Assembly (NCBI RefSeq): GCF_009796765.1
Contig: NZ_CP047023.1
Coordinates: forward strand, 2,463,501-2,527,500
From: Paraglaciecola sp. L3A3
GTDB lineage: Bacteria; Pseudomonadota; Gammaproteobacteria; Enterobacterales; Alteromonadaceae
DNA length: 64,000 bases
Reading direction: 5' to 3'
Part shown: positions 61,405 through 64,000 of the stretch, in pieces
Numbering within the stretch: position 1 is the stretch's first letter
Layout of the letters: each line of letters opens with the position of its first letter
The notes under the pieces: model-generated
The model's input: only the letters and a program-made list of their open reading frames with translations
Database searches by the model: none
What the model was told of the DNA's origin: nothing
Translations under genes and position numbers: made by a program

Positions 61405-62969
61405 TATGCATTGGCCTCAGTGGAATGATGCTGCACTATGCCTTGCTCTACTAAAAATCCGGCTAACGCTTTAGTGGCTAGTTTAATGATGATAGATCGG
61501 TCTTCATTGCTTAATTTTGCTGGGCTGTTAAATCGTTGACAAACCTCAGGCGGTAAATTAACCACAGCCTTACGCAAAATATTTTTAGCTTGATCCATCT
61601 GTCCTAAAGGGATGTTATCAAATAAGTTTGAAGTCAGAGCTAGCAGCGTAGTGATTTGTTCATGCACTGGCAGTGGCGACGATTCAGCTTGTTTAAGGCA
61701 AGCACGGATCCGTCGGCCATGTTCAATCGATTGAATAGTATCTCGATCCATACGAGCACCGAAACGGGCAAAAGTTTCGAGCTCTTCAAATTGCGCGTAA
61801 GCCAGTTTTAAGTTGCCAGCTACAGAGCGAAATGCTGCTAATTGGGCTTTCCCCCCCACCCTAGAAACAGATTTTCCTACATCAACTGCGGGTAAAATAC
61901 CTAACTCAAACAAAGAAGGTGACAAATATATTTGTCCATCTGTGATAGAAATTAGATTAGTTGGAATATAAGCCGAAATATTTTGCGCTTCAGTTTCAAT
62001 AATGGGCAGTGCAGTTAACGAACCACCACCACGCTCATCACAAAGGTGAGTAGCTCGTTCCAGTAATCGTGAATGTATATAAAAAATATCCCCAGGAAAG
62101 GCCTCTCGGCCCGGCGGGCGGCGTAACAGTAGGGATAGTTCGCGATAGGCTCTAGCATGTTTGGTTAGGTCGTCATAAACAACCAATACATCGCGGCCCA
62201 TTTCCATAAAATATTCAGCAATACTAGTAGCCGCGTAAGGGGCAATGTATTGCAAACCAGGCGGCTCGTTGCCTTCTGTGACAACTACAACTGTATAGGC
62301 CATTGCACCCTGCTTACGGAGTATGTCTACCGTTTTAGCCACAGTTGAAGCGCGTTGTCCAATCGCACAATATACACAAATGACGTTTTTGTCATGTTGG
62401 TTCAAAATGGTATCAATGGCAATCGCAGTTTTACCCGTTTGCCTATCACCTAGGATAAGCTCTCGTTGACCACGGCCCACTGGGATCATGGCATCAATCA
62501 CGACCAAACCGGTTTGTAGTGGAACTGTAATAGGTGAGCGGTCCATAATTGCTGCAGCGGGTCGTTCAATAGGTAGTCGCTGGTTAGTTTCAATTGTACC
62601 GCCATTATCAAGTGGCCTGCCAAGGGGATCGATCACTCGACCTAATAATTCTTCTCCAACTGCGACATCCATGACGCGACCACTGCGACGCACCTCATCA
62701 CCGGCTTGTAAGTGAGAATAGTCGCCGAGTAACACCACACCAATTTCGTCAGCATCTACATTAAAGGCGATACCAAGTACATCTCCTGGAAAAATAATTA
62801 ATTCTTCAAATCCGACTCCTGGCAGCCCAGATACTTTAGCAATACCGGTGGCCACATTGGTGATAGTCCCTACCTCATATGCTATCAATTCAGGCACAAA
62901 AAATTCTGTCGTTTGGCGGATATCGGCAAAGGTAGTCTCGAGAACACTGTTCAGGCTTTCATTTATCAT
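61404..62969 (-). CDS. atpA: N-ATPase alpha subunit
   Basis: A 521-aa non-catalytic nucleotide-binding subunit of the F1 head. The beta-barrel N-terminus ('[20 protein letters not shown]'), Walker A 'GDRQTGKT' at 174-181, '[20 protein letters not shown]' and the arginine-finger region 'SISRV'-like '[12 protein letters not shown]' are all seen. It overlaps atpF by 4 bases (ATGA) and atpG by 1 base, so the three are translationally coupled. Sequence and gene order fit the alternate (N-type) ATPase found as a second copy in marine bacteria. Confidence 0.93.
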   Translation of the reverse strand: MINESLNSVLETTFADIRQTTEFFVPELIAYEVGTITNVATGIAKVSGLPGVGFEELIIFPGDVLGIAFNVDADEIGVVLLGDYSHLQAGDEVRRSGRVMDVAVGEELLGRVIDPLGRPLDNGGTIETNQRLPIERPAAAIMDRSPITVPLQTGLVVIDAMIPVGRGQRELILGDRQTGKTAIAIDTILNQHDKNVICVYCAIGQRASTVAKTVDILRKQGAMAYTVVVVTEGNEPPGLQYIAPYAATSIAEYFMEMGRDVLVVYDDLTKHARAYRELSLLLRRPPGREAFPGDIFYIHSRLLERATHLCDERGGGSLTALPIIETEAQNISAYIPTNLISITDGQIYLSPSLFELGILPAVDVGKSVSRVGGKAQLAAFRSVAGNLKLAYAQFEELETFARFGARMDRDTIQSIEHGRRIRACLKQAESSPLPVHEQITTLLALTSNLFDNIPLGQMDQAKNILRKAVVNLPPEVCQRFNSPAKLSNEDRSIIIKLATKALAGFLVEQGIVQHHSTEANA

Positions 62970-63811
62970 GATGGAGTTTTGGCCTTGGCTGTTGGTTTAA
63001 CGTCTGCTATCTCTTTATCGGCTGAACTGCCTTTATTTTGGCCCTGTAACTTTTCGTTTAACAGGGCAGATACGTCCTGTTCTAACTGGCTAAGATAATC
63101 GTCTATACTCCAAACTAATTTTTGTCCGTTAGCGGTTAATTCAATACCACTAATAATTTCTTTTTGAGTTAAAAATTTAACGGGGATCTGTAAAGAAAAA
63201 GTTTGATTAATAGCCTTTTTGATTAACTCAATTTGAATTTCAGATAACTGAAACGCGCTTCGTAGTATTGCAGGAGAAGTTAACGTACATGTTTGTAATG
63301 CTTCACTAAGGATCGCTTTTTTAGATGTGTTGAGTTCTCTTAACCGACGAATGAATACTTCAATGGCTTGTTGTTCTAAACTGCTAGTTGCTATTTCACT
63401 TAAGGTTTTGCGCGTGATAGCAAACACTTCTTGACTTGTTTTTCGGCTCAAAGAATTTTTTAAATGTTGTACTTCGTTTGCCAAACTCTGTTGATATTTA
63501 TGACGTAAAACCTCAGCCTCTTTCTTAACGTCTTCAATTAAACGAGTTTGTTCAGCACTAGCTGCAGCAGCAGCTTGTTGCATAAGTTTGTCACTTTGTT
63601 GCTCAAAATTTTGGTTTTTAAGCTGAAACGTGTCCCGCTCAGTTTGCGCTTCGATCTGTTTAGCCGCAGCATCAGCTAATTCTGCAGTAATGCGTTGTTC
63701 TCGTGCATCAATAGCGTGTAAAACAGGTTGATATAAAAACCGTTTCAGTAACCACACTAATATCAAAAAATTAACAGCCTGAGCGGTGACTGTGAACCAA
63801 TCAATCAACAT
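62966..63811 (-). CDS. atpF: N-ATPase b subunit with delta-like C-terminal region
   Basis: A 281-aa stator subunit. One membrane helix lies at about 8-28 ('[20 protein letters not shown]'), then a long charged coiled coil (about 35-150), then a C-terminal region (about 170-255) with '[20 protein letters not shown]' that resembles the end of the delta/OSCP subunit. N-ATPase operons have no delta gene; the extended b subunit appears to supply that role. It starts 3 bases after the c-subunit stop. Confidence 0.88.
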   Translation of the reverse strand: MLIDWFTVTAQAVNFLILVWLLKRFLYQPVLHAIDAREQRITAELADAAAKQIEAQTERDTFQLKNQNFEQQSDKLMQQAAAAASAEQTRLIEDVKKEAEVLRHKYQQSLANEVQHLKNSLSRKTSQEVFAITRKTLSEIATSSLEQQAIEVFIRRLRELNTSKKAILSEALQTCTLTSPAILRSAFQLSEIQIELIKKAINQTFSLQIPVKFLTQKEIISGIELTANGQKLVWSIDDYLSQLEQDVSALLNEKLQGQNKGSSADKEIADVKPTAKAKTPS

Positions 63812-63814
63812 AAT

Positions 63815-64000
63815 TTAACTACCTGCTTGAGCAATAGCGTAATTCCAAAATGGATTTGCGAATATCAAGATCATAGATACTACAAAACAATAAATAGCAG
63901 TAGATTCTATCATGGCTAAGCCAACAAAAAGGGTACGCGTAATGGTTGCTGAAGCATCCGGTTGTTGCGCTAAAGCACTAAGAGCAGTGGCTACAGCTCG
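63815..64000 (-). CDS. atpE: N-ATPase c subunit, C-terminal part (partial)
   Basis: The frame is open to the window edge and gives the last 61 residues, ending in 'WNYAIAQAGS'. The loop 'QQPDASATITRTLFVG' joins the two helices, and the second helix carries the ion-site motif 'MIESTAIYCF'. A Glu followed by Ser-Thr is the Na+-coordinating pattern known from Na+ c rings such as Ilyobacter tartaricus, which supports Na+ rather than H+ transport. The first helix, with the partner Gln/Glu, is outside the window. Confidence 0.92.
   Translation of the reverse strand, partial: RAVATALSALAQQPDASATITRTLFVGLAMIESTAIYCFVVSMILIFANPFWNYAIAQAGS

Noticed and set aside
1..64000. tRNA, rRNA or known riboswitch
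   Set aside because: No cloverleaf, rRNA segment or recognised riboswitch core was noticed by eye; a covariance-model search would be needed to be certain.

Overview
The window is a low-GC gammaproteobacterial chromosome segment. It most resembles marine Alteromonadales of the Paraglaciecola/Glaciecola kind. That placement is inferred from gene content and order (proQ-prc, pepN-DUF2835-NAD-GDH-pyrD-zapC-rlmKL-uup-rmf-fabA), the TonB receptor, the Na+ transporters and the marine-type N-ATPase. No 16S gene or tRNA gene was seen.

Region 1 (1-26.3 kb) is core chromosome, almost all on the + strand. It holds a TonB-receptor tail, rlmJ, tesB, a CWC zinc-type protein, a SIMPL protein, msrC, a small acidic protein, proQ, prc, two Na+-coupled transporters (NSS and NhaC), pepN, a DUF2835 gene, the 180-kDa NAD-glutamate dehydrogenase, pyrD, zapC, rlmKL, a glutaredoxin-like gene, uup, a decayed DUF3466-like remnant, rmf (58 aa), convergent fabA with a FabR-type operator inside its promoter, a small RHH-like gene and a DUF1624 membrane acyltransferase.

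Region 2 (26.3-40.4 kb) is metabolic and accessory. A minus-strand sugar-acid cluster (GntR regulator, DgoD-like dehydratase, ACS-family MFS transporter, lipoprotein lactonase) looks able to hydrolyse a lactone outside the cytoplasm, import the aldonate and dehydrate it. Then come a type II NADH dehydrogenase, an 800-bp stretch packed with small palindromes, a SAM methyltransferase, an ABC-2/HlyD exporter operon, and copA-cueR with a MerR-type 19-bp-spacer promoter.

Region 3 (40.4-48.2 kb) is repeat-rich. An array of tiny hairpins with changing stems and a constant 3-nt loop sits beside three nested copies of an IS200/RAYT-like transposase element with 15-bp terminal inverted repeats. After that come a large lipoprotein of unknown function, a possible RHH DNA-binding protein and a YiiX-like amidase.

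Region 4 (48.6-64 kb) looks like an acquired ion and redox stress module. It has a tyrosine recombinase with a perfect dif-like palindrome just upstream, a FixJ regulator with two FixL-like kinases (one keeping both heme-pocket residues of FixL), a universal stress protein, a voltage-sensor/CorA fusion protein, an MscS channel, a PAS-GGDEF-EAL protein, and the 3' half of an N-ATPase operon (c, b, alpha, gamma) whose c subunit carries a Na+-type binding motif. The voltage-sensor/CorA fusion and the recombinase with its dif-like site are the most novel-looking items.
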